DNA of 64,000 nt from Desertimonas sp963786985. GTDB lineage: Bacteria > Actinomycetota > Acidimicrobiia > Acidimicrobiales > Ilumatobacteraceae. Position 1 is the stretch's first letter, and each line of letters begins with the position of its first letter. The DNA is taken from assembly GCA_963786985.1 (NCBI GenBank), contig CAWBBL010000016.1:62001-126000 (forward strand), given 5' to 3'. This document shows positions 51,577-60,053 of the stretch, one piece after another. A program made the translations under genes and the position numbers. Below the pieces are notes generated by a model. That model was not told where the DNA came from. It did no database searches and saw only the letters and a program-made list of their open reading frames with translations.

Positions 51577-53784
51577 ATGAACGACGATGTTGCCGACGCC
51601 GAAGTCATCGAGGGGCGGCCGGGCGACGACATCGTCGAACCGGTGCGCGCTCTCGGCGACGAGATCGAGGAGGCCGATGTCGTCACCGCGGCGCCCACCT
51701 CGGCCACCTCAGCGGAACTGCTGACCTTCCCCCGGATGCACGCCCGAACGCAGCGGTTCACACTCGGCGAACCGCGCACCGTGGAGGTGACCGCCAATGG
51801 CACCCAGATCCTCTTCCTGCGCAGCCGGCACGGCCAGGATCCGATCAATTGTCTCTGGGTAGTCGACGCCAGGACCGGCGCAGAGCGCCTGCTCGCCGAC
51901 CCCCGCGAGCTGATCACCGACGATGCCTCCGATCTGCCGCCCGACGAGCTGGCGAGGCGTGAGCGCACCCGCGAGGCAGCCGGCGGGATCACCAGCTACG
52001 CCATCGACCAGGACGGGACACTGGTCTGCTTCACCCTCGCCGGGCGCCTGTTCGTCTGCGAAGTAGCGACCGGGAACATCCGAGAACTGCCCGTCGACGG
52101 GCCGGTGTTCGATCCGCGCCCCGACCCTGGCGGGCGGCGGGTCGCCTACGTCTGCGGGCGCTCCCTGTGCGTCGCCGAGCTCGACGGGTCGTGGCGCGTC
52201 GTCGCCGGTGGTGACGACGAGCTGGAGTCGGTCGGCTGGGGAAGTGCCGACTTCATCGCCGCCGAGGAGATGCGCCGCCAGCGTGGCTACTGGTGGAGCC
52301 CGGACGGATCGGCGATTGCTGCGACGCGGGTCGACACCGCCCCCATCGCCGCGTCCTGGATCGCCGACCCGGCGCAACCATCCAGTCCACCGCGGTCGGT
52401 CGTCTACCCGTTCGCCGGGACCGACAACGCCGAAGTCTCCCTCCATCTGATCGCCCTGGACGGCGAGATCGTCGACGTCGAGTGGAACCGCGAGGATCTG
52501 CCCTACCTCACCGAGGTGCAGTGGGCGCCGGCGGGAATGATCATCGCGACCCAATCACGTTCGCAGCGCACCGTCGAGATCCTCGATGTCGACACTGACA
52601 ACGGAGCGACCGACGTGCGCTTCGCCGATGAGGACGACCAGTGGGTCGAACTTGTCGCCGGTACACCACGACTGTGGACGGGTGGTCAGCTCGTCAACTG
52701 CGCTGACCGTGATGGCGCTCGACGGCTGCTCATCGACGGCGAGCCAGTCACGCCGGCCGACCTTCAGGTGCGCTCGATCGTCACCGCCGACAGCGGAGGC
52801 GTGATCTTCATCGCCAACCCGATCGACGACGCCACGGTGTCTCATGTCTGGCGTTACGACGCCGATGGCCTCGCCGCGCTGACGGACGAACCAGGCGTCC
52901 ACACCGCAGCCGCCGGCGGTGGCACCGTCGTCATCCGCACCGCCACGCTCGGTGAGCCACGGGCGTCGTGGGACACCCTCGACGGGGTCGAACTGACGTC
53001 AGCGGCCGCCACGCCGGACCTCGTCCTCAACGCCTCGGTGCACTTCCTCGGCGTCCGACGTCTGGCCACGACCGTGATCCTGCCGAACGACCACGACGGC
53101 GCGCCGCTGCCTGTGCTGCTCGACCCGTACGGCGGGCCGCATGCCCTTCGTTCCGTGCGTTCCTACGTCCCCCATCTCGTCTCGCAGTGGTTCGCCGACC
53201 AGGGCTTCGCCGTCGTGGTCGTCGACGGACGGGGCACCCCGGGCCGCGGTAGCGACTGGGAGCGGGCGATCCACAACGACTTCACCGTGACGCTGGAGGA
53301 CCAGATCGACGCCCTCGAGCAGGCCGCCGCCGAGCTCGGCTGCCTCGACCTCGAGCGCGTTGCCATCCGCGGCTGGAGCTTCGGTGGCTACCTCGCGGCC
53401 CTCGCCGTGCTGCTGCGTCCCGATCGATTCCACGCCGCCGTCGCCGGGGCACCGGTGACGGAGTGGCGGCTGTACGACACGCACTACACCGAGCGCTATC
53501 TCGGCGATCCAACGGTGCAGCCGGACGTCTACGAGGGGTCGTCGCTCCTGCCGCTCGCCGAGGCCCTGACCCGTCCGTTGCTGGTGATCCACGGGTTGGC
53601 CGACGACAACGTGCTCGCCGCCCACACCTTGCAACTGTCGTCACGGCTGCTCGCCGCCGGGCGGCCGCACGAGGTGTTACCGCTGGTCGGGGTCACCCAC
53701 ATGACGCCCCAGGAGGTCGTCGCCGAGAACCTCCTGCGCCATCAGCTCGACTTCCTTCGTCGCGCCCTCGGCCTGTCGGGCTAA
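51577..53784 (+). CDS. S9-family prolyl oligopeptidase (DPP IV-like)
   Basis: This is a 735-residue protein. The N-terminal two thirds form a beta-propeller-type DPPIV_N domain (PRMHARTQRFTLGEPRTVEV, GYWWSPDGSAIAATRVDTAP, DLPYLTEVQWAPAGMIIATQ). The C-terminal alpha/beta hydrolase has the nucleophile in RGWSFGGYLAALAVLLRPD, preceded by LLDPYGGPHALRS, with the acid in HGLADDNVLAAHT and the His in GVTHMTPQE. The Glu-Glu pair that anchors the substrate amino group in DPP IV may correspond to AAEEMRRQRGYWW. No signal peptide is evident. It cleaves dipeptides or oligopeptides with proline or alanine preferences. Followed by the TerB-like gene after 10 bp. Confidence 0.93.
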   Translation: MNDDVADAEVIEGRPGDDIVEPVRALGDEIEEADVVTAAPTSATSAELLTFPRMHARTQRFTLGEPRTVEVTANGTQILFLRSRHGQDPINCLWVVDARTGAERLLADPRELITDDASDLPPDELARRERTREAAGGITSYAIDQDGTLVCFTLAGRLFVCEVATGNIRELPVDGPVFDPRPDPGGRRVAYVCGRSLCVAELDGSWRVVAGGDDELESVGWGSADFIAAEEMRRQRGYWWSPDGSAIAATRVDTAPIAASWIADPAQPSSPPRSVVYPFAGTDNAEVSLHLIALDGEIVDVEWNREDLPYLTEVQWAPAGMIIATQSRSQRTVEILDVDTDNGATDVRFADEDDQWVELVAGTPRLWTGGQLVNCADRDGARRLLIDGEPVTPADLQVRSIVTADSGGVIFIANPIDDATVSHVWRYDADGLAALTDEPGVHTAAAGGGTVVIRTATLGEPRASWDTLDGVELTSAAATPDLVLNASVHFLGVRRLATTVILPNDHDGAPLPVLLDPYGGPHALRSVRSYVPHLVSQWFADQGFAVVVVDGRGTPGRGSDWERAIHNDFTVTLEDQIDALEQAAAELGCLDLERVAIRGWSFGGYLAALAVLLRPDRFHAAVAGAPVTEWRLYDTHYTERYLGDPTVQPDVYEGSSLLPLAEALTRPLLVIHGLADDNVLAAHTLQLSSRLLAAGRPHEVLPLVGVTHMTPQEVVAENLLRHQLDFLRRALGLSG

Positions 53785-53794
53785 CGTCGCCGGG

Positions 53795-54190
53795 GTGGAA
53801 GAGCGCCTCAAGGAGCTGTACCGCGGCGTCGCCGTCCACGCCACCGCAGATCGCGAGCACATGGCCGCCCTCGAACTGCTCGCGCTCGTCATGCTCGCCG
53901 ATTCACACCTCGGAGACGACGAGCTCGACGTGCTGCGCGAGCTCACCGAAGATTGGCGTGGCAAGGCCTTCTCCTTCGAGCAGTACCTCGGACCCGCCGT
54001 GGCCAAGGCTCGACAGGCGTTCCGCGACGACACGGTCACCGGGTTCCTCGACGACGTCGACGCACGCATCACGTCACGCATCTTGCGCAAAGCGCTGTTC
54101 TCGGCCGCTCGCCAGATCACCAACGCCGACGGCTCGGTGAGCAGCGACGAGAACGATCTCCTCGCCGACATCGCCGTCCGCTTCGGCTGA
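53795..54190 (+). CDS. TerB-like helical protein
   Basis: This is a 131-residue acidic helical protein with a GTG start. It reads ALELLALVMLADSHLGDDEL, VLRELTEDWRGKAFSFEQYL, and ILRKALFSAARQITNADGSV followed by SSDENDLLADIAVRFG. The paired acidic loops DSHLGDDEL and NADGSVSSDE resemble the metal-binding loops of TerB (tellurite-resistance-associated) domains. No other ter genes are nearby. It follows the S9 peptidase by 10 bp and is probably co-transcribed. A three-armed hairpin (54206-54280) follows its stop. Confidence 0.75.
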   Translation: MEERLKELYRGVAVHATADREHMAALELLALVMLADSHLGDDELDVLRELTEDWRGKAFSFEQYLGPAVAKARQAFRDDTVTGFLDDVDARITSRILRKALFSAARQITNADGSVSSDENDLLADIAVRFG

Positions 54191-54205
54191 CCCGCATTCC
54201 CGACG

Positions 54206-54280
54206 ATCTGGGGAAGATCAGGGTCAATCGGCAATTCGGGGAAGATGCGTGTCGACATCCGCGACGGATCTTCCCCAGAT
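54206..54280. repeat. Three-armed hairpin with the same layout as the CTGGGCGGC repeats but different arms
   Basis: ATCTGGGGAAGATC (54206-54219) is the perfect complement of 54267-54280, and a further half-arm TTCGGGGAAGAT lies between them (54235-54246). Arm order and the position, 16 bp after the TerB-like stop and between convergent genes, match the CTGGGCGGC family, although the arm sequence is not the same. I infer related architecture, not copying. Confidence 0.6.
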
Positions 54281-54286
54281 GGAGGG

Positions 54287-55129
54287 TCAGGGGAGGCGGG
54301 CGACGGCGACGCGGTCGCGGCCGGTGAGGTCGGGACGCACCTCGACCGCTCGGAAACCGGACGTCGAGAGCAGATCGGCGACGGCCGCCCCCTGGTCGGC
54401 TCCGATCTCCAGGACGAGCACGCCACCTGAGCGGATCCAGCGCGGGGCATCGCCGACGATGGCCCGGATCGCGTCGAGCCCATCCGACCCGGCGAACAAC
54501 GCCGCCGGCGGTTCCCAGTCGCGCACGCCCGCCTCGACGTCCGGTGAGTCATCGGCGATGTACGGCGGATTGGCGACGGCGAGATCAAGCGTTGTCCCGG
54601 CCGGCAGGGCGTCGAACCACGGTCCGCTGGCGAGGCGAACGTTGCGGCCGCGGTGGCCGAGCCCGGCGAGGTTGGCGCCGGCGACAGCGAGGGCCTCGCG
54701 GCTGGCGTCCGTCATCCACACGGTGACGCCATCGAGAGGCAGCTCGTCGGCCAGCGCCAGCCCGATGGCGCCGGAACCAGTGCCCAGGTCAGCCACCGTG
54801 AGCGGAGGACCCAGTCCCCGCGCCAACTCGATCGCCACGCCAGCGACGACCTCCGTCTCCGGTCGCGGGATGAGCACGCGGCGATCGACGGCGAGATCGA
54901 GATGGCGAAAGCTCCAGTGACCGAGCACGTAGGCCAGTGGCTCGCCGGAGCAGTACCGAGCGACCATCGCCTCGAGGTGGGCCGCCATACGGGGCGTTGC
55001 TGATTCGCCGAGCACGGATTCGAGCCCGCCCGCCGAGTCGGCACCGCTCGCCTCCTCGCACAGCCAGCGAGCCACCGGATCGCCGACCTCGTCCCGCGTC
55101 CGGCGGTACAGCTCCCGCCACTCAGTCAT
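54287..55129 (-). CDS. prmC: Peptide chain release factor N5-glutamine methyltransferase
   Basis: This is a 280-residue protein of the HemK/PrmC family. The N-terminal helical domain (MTEWRELYRRTRDEVGDPVA, YVLGHWSFRHLDL, RVLIPRPETEVVA) is followed by the SAM-binding Rossmann domain (TVADLGTGSGAIGLALADEL) and the signature NPPY (LAVANPPYIADD). PrmC methylates the GGQ glutamine of release factors RF1 and RF2. The start overlaps the prfA stop by 8 bp, the classic prfA-prmC arrangement. Leftward, it ends 6 bp before the three-armed hairpin at 54206. Confidence 0.96.
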   Translation of the reverse strand: MTEWRELYRRTRDEVGDPVARWLCEEASGADSAGGLESVLGESATPRMAAHLEAMVARYCSGEPLAYVLGHWSFRHLDLAVDRRVLIPRPETEVVAGVAIELARGLGPPLTVADLGTGSGAIGLALADELPLDGVTVWMTDASREALAVAGANLAGLGHRGRNVRLASGPWFDALPAGTTLDLAVANPPYIADDSPDVEAGVRDWEPPAALFAGSDGLDAIRAIVGDAPRWIRSGGVLVLEIGADQGAAVADLLSTSGFRAVEVRPDLTGRDRVAVARLP

Positions 55130-56198
55130 CGCCGGCGAGTTGTCGCGATCGCTCGTCGGCGGCGAGGGCGGCAACGACGTCGTCGAGGTCGCCGGCCAGC
55201 ACGTCGGCGAGGCGGTACACCGTGAACCCGATGCGGTGATCGGTGAGTCGGTTCTCCTTGAAGTTGTACGTGCGGATCTTCTCGCCTCGTCCGCCACCAC
55301 CGACCTGGGCCCGGCGCGACGCCGAGCGCTCGGCGTCGCGTTCGGACTCAGCGAGCTCGAGCAGTCGCGAGCGCAGCACGGTCATCGCCCTGGTGCGGTT
55401 CTGCAGCTGGCTGCGTTCGTCTTGCATCGACACCACGAATCCCGTCGGCAGATGGGTGATGCGGACTGCCGAGTCGGTGGTGTTGACGCTCTGGCCGCCG
55501 GGTCCGCTCGACCGGTACACATCGATCTGCAGGTCCTTGTCCTCGATCCGCACATCGATCTCATCGGCTTCGGGGAGAACGGTCACGGTCGCCGACGAGG
55601 TGTGGATGCGCCCTTGGCTCTCCGTGACGGGGACCCGCTGGACGCGGTGGCCGCCACCTTCGTACTTGAACGCCGGCCAGGCCCGCCGGCCGGATACGGC
55701 GAACGTCACCACGTTGAAGCCGCCGCGGTCGCTGGCATCGGCGCCCAGCGTCTGGGTGCGCAGGCCGTGCCGCTCGGCGTAGGCGAGGTACATGTCGTAC
55801 AGGTCACGAGCAAAGAGGTTGGCCTCCTCGCCACCCTCGGCGCCGCGGATCTCGACGATGACGTTGCGCCCGGCGTGCGGGTCGGGCGGGACCATCAGCT
55901 CAGCGAGCTCGCCGTCGACCGCGGTGAGCGCTTCGTTGGTCGCGGCGAGCTCTTCTTCGAGGAGACCACGTTCGTCGTCGGTCGCCACGGTGAGCAATTC
56001 ACGCGCCGCCTCGGCCTCGGCGTGTAACGCCCGCTGCCGGCGGGCCGCTTCGACCACCGGCGTCAGCTCGTGATAGCGGCGACTGACGGTCCGGAGCTCG
56101 TCAGGATCAACCGTGACCGCCGGGTCGGCGAGACGCGCCTCGAGGTCGGCGTGCTCCCGTTCGATGGCGGCAAGCCGCTTGGCGATTTGATCAGTCAT
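55122..56198 (-). CDS. prfA: Peptide chain release factor 1
   Basis: This is a 358-residue release factor, exact length for RF1. The GGQ loop is in RSSGPGGQSVNTTDSAVRIT, the codon-recognition tripeptide region is GGHRVQRVPVTESQGRIHTS (P-x-T type of RF1), and the N-terminal coiled domain opens IAKRLAAIEREHADLEARLA. It reads UAA and UAG stop codons and triggers peptide release. It lies between rpmE and prmC, separated from rpmE by the unknown gene 56723-57754 and the rightward Hsp20 gene. Confidence 0.97.
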   Translation of the reverse strand: MTDQIAKRLAAIEREHADLEARLADPAVTVDPDELRTVSRRYHELTPVVEAARRQRALHAEAEAARELLTVATDDERGLLEEELAATNEALTAVDGELAELMVPPDPHAGRNVIVEIRGAEGGEEANLFARDLYDMYLAYAERHGLRTQTLGADASDRGGFNVVTFAVSGRRAWPAFKYEGGGHRVQRVPVTESQGRIHTSSATVTVLPEADEIDVRIEDKDLQIDVYRSSGPGGQSVNTTDSAVRITHLPTGFVVSMQDERSQLQNRTRAMTVLRSRLLELAESERDAERSASRRAQVGGGGRGEKIRTYNFKENRLTDHRIGFTVYRLADVLAGDLDDVVAALAADERSRQLAGDD

Positions 56199-56243
56199 CG
56201 GCGCTGCGAGCGTAGCTGGGTGGCCTTCTTTCCCGATCCTGAG

Positions 56244-56273
56244 TTGTTGCGACTCATGATTCTTGTATCATGA
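56244..56273 (+). promoter_or_regulatory. Hsp20 promoter with overlapping palindromic operator
   Basis: TTGTTG (56244-56249) and TATCAT (56266-56271), 16 bp apart, fit a -35/-10 pair. TCATGATTCTTGTATCATGA (56254-56273) is an inverted repeat with 6-bp arms that overlaps the -10, as a repressor site would. It is not a CIRCE or HAIR element by sequence, so the repressor is unknown. AAGGAGA precedes the ATG at 56304. Confidence 0.5.
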
Positions 56274-56303
56274 CATGGCAGACAATCACCCCAAGGAGAA
56301 CCG

Positions 56304-56759
56304 ATGCTGCTCACCACCCTTCCCGTCCGCAACCAGCGGGTCAGCAACTTCGACCGCACGTTTGCGCACCTCGCCGGTCTGGCGCTCGGCGCCGATCGGT
56401 ACGTCCGCCCGGCCTCGCCGAACGTCCATGCCGAGTGGAAGGACGGCAATTACCAGCTGACCGTCGATGTTCCGGGCGTGCCCGAGGAAGCCCTGTCCGT
56501 GTCGGTCACCGGCCGTACGCTGGTCATCGACGTGGCCACCGATGACCGCACCTGGAGCCAGCGGATCCGCCTCCCCCAGACCCTCGAGGTCGAGACGACG
56601 ACGGCCAACTACGCCAACGGCCGCTTGACGATCGTCGTGCCATCGGCCCCCGAGGCCCAGCCGCGCAAGGTCGAGATCACCGTCGGCTCGCCGGCCGTCG
56701 CCCAACTCGACAGCGCCGTCGATCAGTCCGCCGAGACCGCGGCCAACGACACCGAGTGA
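56304..56759 (+). CDS. Hsp20-family small heat-shock protein
   Basis: This is a 151-residue alpha-crystallin-type chaperone. After a leader of about 40 residues the core reads PNVHAEWKDGNYQLTVDVPG, EALSVSVTGRTLVIDVATDD, and RIRLPQTLEVETTTANYANG, RLTIVVPSAPEAQPRKVEIT, with a short polar tail. The conserved NGRLTIVVP strand is clear. The conserved IxI tail motif is not obvious. Such proteins hold unfolding proteins in large oligomers. It is inserted on the opposite strand inside the conserved rho-rpmE-prfA region, has its own promoter, and its 3' end overlaps the leftward unknown gene by 37 bp. Confidence 0.92.
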   Translation: MLLTTLPVRNQRVSNFDRTFAHLAGLALGADRYVRPASPNVHAEWKDGNYQLTVDVPGVPEEALSVSVTGRTLVIDVATDDRTWSQRIRLPQTLEVETTTANYANGRLTIVVPSAPEAQPRKVEITVGSPAVAQLDSAVDQSAETAANDTE

Positions 56760-57754
56760 CGCATGCGGCCGGCGAGCTCGCCGGTCACCGGGAGGAGATC
56801 CCGTTCGGGAACAACGACCAGGGTCTCCGACGTTGCAACAACTCCCCCCGCACCGACGCCCGCCGCGAGGCGGGCGTCGGCCGCGTACGGGATGACGTCG
56901 AGGTCGACGCCGACGCTGCAGACAATGACGACACGGGTGCCGTCAACCCGTCGCCCGATAGCGACGCAGGGCGACCGATGGTTCAGGCTGCGGCGCGGCA
57001 CCGGCGGTTCGGCTGAACGCACAGACTCCATCGCCACGAGCTTCGGCTCCTGTTCGATCCTCCACCGCAACAGCCGTTCCGGCGCCAACCGATTCAGCGG
57101 ATGCCCCGGCGCACGGGCAGAACGCGCCGCCACGACCGCGGCGACGACGCCGGCGAGGGCCGCACCCTTCGGCACGTCGCCGTGGATGATGGCGAACGCC
57201 TCGCGGTCGTGACGCCCGACGCCGACTTCCAGGCGCACACCGCCACCATCGACGTCGACGACCCGACACACCTCGAGACCGCGAACCTCCCCCGTGACGA
57301 CTCCATGCTCGACCACCACGTCGGCTCCGGCGGCCTCGATGTCCGCGGCGAGGGCCAGGTGCGCCTCCGAAGCGGACGGTGGCCCGGCGATCGCACCCGC
57401 CGGGACAGGCTGCAACTCACGGCCGCTCAGCGCCCACACCTGAATCGGCATCGTGAATTCCGCGGCCCGCCGAGCGACGACCGTGAGCGGGGCGTCGGCG
57501 ACAACGTTCAGCGCGACGGACCCGCCGCGCAGCGCCCAGGCAATAGCTGGGCCGAGTCCCGTCCCGTCGTCGACGGTCTCGTCGAGGAGGACCCAAGCGC
57601 GTTCAGCTTCCCGCAGCGCGGCACCGGGCGGATACGTGCCCGGCCGGGTGGGGGCATCGCCGGTGTGTCCGGCCACCACGGCGGTCAGCTTGGCGGCCAG
57701 CAAGCGCGCTCGCCGATCTACCGACGTCGTCGGCGCAGGAGTGGGGATGTTCAC
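56723..57754 (-). CDS. Protein of unknown function between rpmE and prfA
   Basis: This is a 343-residue soluble protein rich in Val, Ala and Arg. Stretches such as AWVLLDETVDDGTGLGPAIA, LTVVARRAAEFTMPIQVWAL, AHLALAADIEAAGADVVVEH and ALAGVVAAVVAARSARAPGH suggest an alpha/beta fold, but I recognise no family or catalytic motif. It has no signal peptide or clear membrane segment. The start is an ATG 25 bp after rpmE ends. The position inside the translation-factor block and the ordinary codon use argue that it is real. Its 3' end overlaps the Hsp20 gene. Confidence 0.7.
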   Translation of the reverse strand: MNIPTPAPTTSVDRRARLLAAKLTAVVAGHTGDAPTRPGTYPPGAALREAERAWVLLDETVDDGTGLGPAIAWALRGGSVALNVVADAPLTVVARRAAEFTMPIQVWALSGRELQPVPAGAIAGPPSASEAHLALAADIEAAGADVVVEHGVVTGEVRGLEVCRVVDVDGGGVRLEVGVGRHDREAFAIIHGDVPKGAALAGVVAAVVAARSARAPGHPLNRLAPERLLRWRIEQEPKLVAMESVRSAEPPVPRRSLNHRSPCVAIGRRVDGTRVVIVCSVGVDLDVIPYAADARLAAGVGAGGVVATSETLVVVPERDLLPVTGELAGRMRHSVSLAAVSAD

Positions 57755-57779
57755 GTCGTCGCCCGATGGCGACGACCGG

Positions 57780-57998
57780 TCACTTGCCGGTGCGCTTGCG
57801 CTCGCCGTAGCGCTTGTTGAAGCGCTCGACGCGGCCGCCGGAGTCCACCAGCTTCTGCTTGCCGGTGAAGAACGGGTGGCACTCGTTGCAGAGCTCGACG
57901 TGAAGGTCGCCCGGCTTCGTGGAACGCGTCGTGAACGTGTTGCCGCACGAGCAGCGCACGTTGGTATCGCCGTAGGTGGGGTGAACGTCAGTCTTCAT
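57780..57998 (-). CDS. rpmE: 50S ribosomal protein L31, zinc-binding type
   Basis: This is a 72-residue ribosomal protein. The ATG at 57998 gives MKTDVHPTYGDTNVRCSCGN, as in other bacteria; the longer upstream frame is not needed. Four cysteines (CSC and CNEC) mark the zinc-containing C+ form that is replaced by a C- paralogue under zinc limitation in some actinobacteria. GDLHVELCNECHPFFTGKQK and GRVERFNKRYGERK are typical. It is 255 bp downstream of rho, after the rho terminator hairpin and a small tandem repeat. Confidence 0.97.
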   Translation of the reverse strand: MKTDVHPTYGDTNVRCSCGNTFTTRSTKPGDLHVELCNECHPFFTGKQKLVDSGGRVERFNKRYGERKRTGK

Positions 57999-58087
57999 GG
58001 TGCGTCTCCAGAGCAATGCGGGCCCCCCAGTGTACCGGTCGAGCCCGTCGAGCGACTGTGGGCAACACTCAGGCGAGCGACGTCTGC

Positions 58088-58129
58088 CGTGGGCAGTGGT
58101 GAGCCGATCGTGGGCAGTGGTGAGGCGAT
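58088..58129. repeat. Two-copy 21-bp tandem repeat between rho and rpmE
   Basis: CGTGGGCAGTGGTGAGCCGA (58088) recurs at 58109 with a single change (C to G near the end), giving two head-to-tail 21-bp units. A more distant relative (TGTGGGCAACACTCAGGCGA) lies about 27 bp upstream. It falls in the 255-bp rho-rpmE gap; no function is seen. It may be a slipped-strand duplicate. Confidence 0.6.
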
Positions 58130-58176
58130 CATCCCCGTACCACCGGAACCCACCGTGACGGTAGAGATGCTTCGTC

Positions 58177-58212
58177 CCGTCCGGCGGGCGGGCTTTGCCG
58201 CCCGCCGGACGG
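58177..58212. terminator. GC-rich hairpin at the rho 3' end
   Basis: CCGTCCGGCGGGCGG (58177-58191) pairs perfectly with CCGCCCGCCGGACGG (58198-58212) around a 6-nt loop. It sits 41 bp after the rho stop codon, on the leftward strand before rpmE. It lacks a T-run but would form a very stable 15-bp stem, so it probably serves as a terminator or 3'-end stabiliser. Confidence 0.65.
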
Positions 58213-58253
58213 TGCTTCGAGCTCGAGCGACGACCGAAGGTCTGCGCTCGAAA

Positions 58254-60053
58254 CTACATACTGGGCTGTTTGGCGATCTCGTTGAGGAATTCGGCGTTGG
58301 TGCGGAACGTCTTGAGGCGGTCGATCAGCAGCTCCAGACCGGGTGCTGCGTTGCCGTCGGCGGCGAGGCCACTGAGCACACGGCGCAGTTTCCACACCAT
58401 CTGCAGCTGCTTGCGGTCGAACAGCAGCTCTTCGTGGCGGGTGCTCGACGCGTCGACATCGATAGCCGGGTAGATGCGGCGCTCGGCAAGGCGCCGATCG
58501 AGACGCAGCTCCATGTTGCCGGTGCCCTTGAACTCCTCGAAGATCGCCTCGTCCATCCTGCTGTTCGTCTCCACCAAGGCCGTGGCCAGGATGGTGAGCG
58601 AGCCACCTTCTTCGATGTTGCGGGCGGCGCCGAAGAACTTCTTCGGCGGATACAGGGCGCCGGCGTCGATGCCGCCGGACAGGATGCGGCCACTCGCCGG
58701 GGCGGCGAGGTTGTAGGCACGACTCAGCCGGGTGATCCCGTCGAGGATCACGACGACGTCTTCGCCCTGCTCGACGAGGCGCTTGGCCTTCTCGATCGCC
58801 AATTCGGCGACATGGGTGTGCTCGTCGCTCGGGCGGTCGAAGGTCGAGGAGATGACCTCGCCACGCTGGACGTGGCGGCGCATGTCGGTGACCTCTTCGG
58901 GTCGTTCGTCGATGAGCAGGACGATCAGCTTGACCTCGGGGTTGTTCTGCTCGATCGACTTGGCGATCGTCTTCATGATCGTCGTCTTGCCGGCCTTGGG
59001 CGGCGACACGATGATGCCCCGCTGGCCCTTTCCGATCGGTGACACGAGGTCGATGATCCGCGCCGTCATGTTCGCCGGATCGGTGGCATCCTCGAGATGC
59101 AGGTTGTCGTCGGGGAACAGCGCCGTCAGGTCCTCGAACCGCGGACGACGCCGGGCCTGCTCCGGATCAGCGCCATTGATGGTGAGCACGTCGAGCAGCG
59201 CCGGGTTCTTCTCGTTGCGACCAGCCGGACGGCTCGTCCCCGTGATGTGGTCACCCTTGCGCAGGCCGTACTGCCGAGCGAGCTTGACGGGAATGTACGA
59301 GTCCTCGCGACTCGGGAGGTAGCCCTTGACGCGCAGGAAGCCGTAGCCCTCGTCGCGCATGTCGATGTAGCCGGAGACCTCGACCGCCTCGTTGGCCGGT
59401 GCGGTCAACACAGGCTGCGACTCGAGGTCGGCATCGATGAGCCCGGTGTCGTCTCCCTGGGGTCCATCGGTTCCCCGGTTGCCCTTGCGTCGGCGCCGCC
59501 GCCGGCGATTGCGCGACTCTCCATCCACGGGCACCGTGGTCGGCGACTGTCCGGCGACCACCGGCGCGTCATCTGCGGCAACCGAGTCAGCGGTCGGCGC
59601 CGAGGTGGAAGGGGTCTCCTCGGTCACTGGCGCGGCCGCAGCCTCGACGGCATCTCCGGAAGAGCGCAAGGCGAGCTCCCACTCGGCGAGCGGCTCGCCG
59701 TCGGCGCCGAGCACGACAGCTGCGGTGGAAGCCCCGACGGGCGCGCCGTCGACCGGGGCGACCGTGTCGGCCGGTTCGAGGACCTGCACGGGCGCAGGCA
59801 GCGCGTCGCCGTTGCTGACCGCCGAGCCGTTGAGACCGTCGGGGCGCGACTGCTCATCGGCTTCCGGTCGCACCTCACCGTTGCTCGCCACGGCGACGGG
59901 CGCCGACGAACCGGTCATCTCCAAGATGGAGTCGATGATCTCGGCCTTCTTGGTGCGGCTGTTGGCCTTCAGACCAAGTGCTTTGGCGATCGCCAACAGC
60001 TGATCCTTGTCCTTCGATTCGAGGACGGATTGTTCGAGTGCCTCTGCGGCCAC
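58254..60053 (-). CDS. rho: Transcription termination factor Rho
   Basis: This is a 599-residue Rho hexamer subunit with a GTG start. The N-terminal Rho_N helix-extension-helix is ESKDKDQLLAIAKALGLKAN. A long, low-complexity insertion (about residues 50-210) separates it from the CSD-like RNA-binding domain (SGYIDMRDEGYGFLRVKGYL, PVKLARQYGLRKGDHITG). The ATPase has Walker A GIIVSPPKAGKTTIMKTIAK, Walker B and related IVLLIDERPEEVTDMRRHVQ, and VVILDGITRLSRAYNLAAPA; the Q- and R-loops follow. The insertion, Ser/Thr/Ala/Glu-rich with a basic RRRRRRKGNRG run, is common in actinobacterial Rho and may form extra RNA contacts. Upstream come two small stem-loops. Confidence 0.97.
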   Translation of the reverse strand: MAAEALEQSVLESKDKDQLLAIAKALGLKANSRTKKAEIIDSILEMTGSSAPVAVASNGEVRPEADEQSRPDGLNGSAVSNGDALPAPVQVLEPADTVAPVDGAPVGASTAAVVLGADGEPLAEWELALRSSGDAVEAAAAPVTEETPSTSAPTADSVAADDAPVVAGQSPTTVPVDGESRNRRRRRRRKGNRGTDGPQGDDTGLIDADLESQPVLTAPANEAVEVSGYIDMRDEGYGFLRVKGYLPSREDSYIPVKLARQYGLRKGDHITGTSRPAGRNEKNPALLDVLTINGADPEQARRRPRFEDLTALFPDDNLHLEDATDPANMTARIIDLVSPIGKGQRGIIVSPPKAGKTTIMKTIAKSIEQNNPEVKLIVLLIDERPEEVTDMRRHVQRGEVISSTFDRPSDEHTHVAELAIEKAKRLVEQGEDVVVILDGITRLSRAYNLAAPASGRILSGGIDAGALYPPKKFFGAARNIEEGGSLTILATALVETNSRMDEAIFEEFKGTGNMELRLDRRLAERRIYPAIDVDASSTRHEELLFDRKQLQMVWKLRRVLSGLAADGNAAPGLELLIDRLKTFRTNAEFLNEIAKQPSM

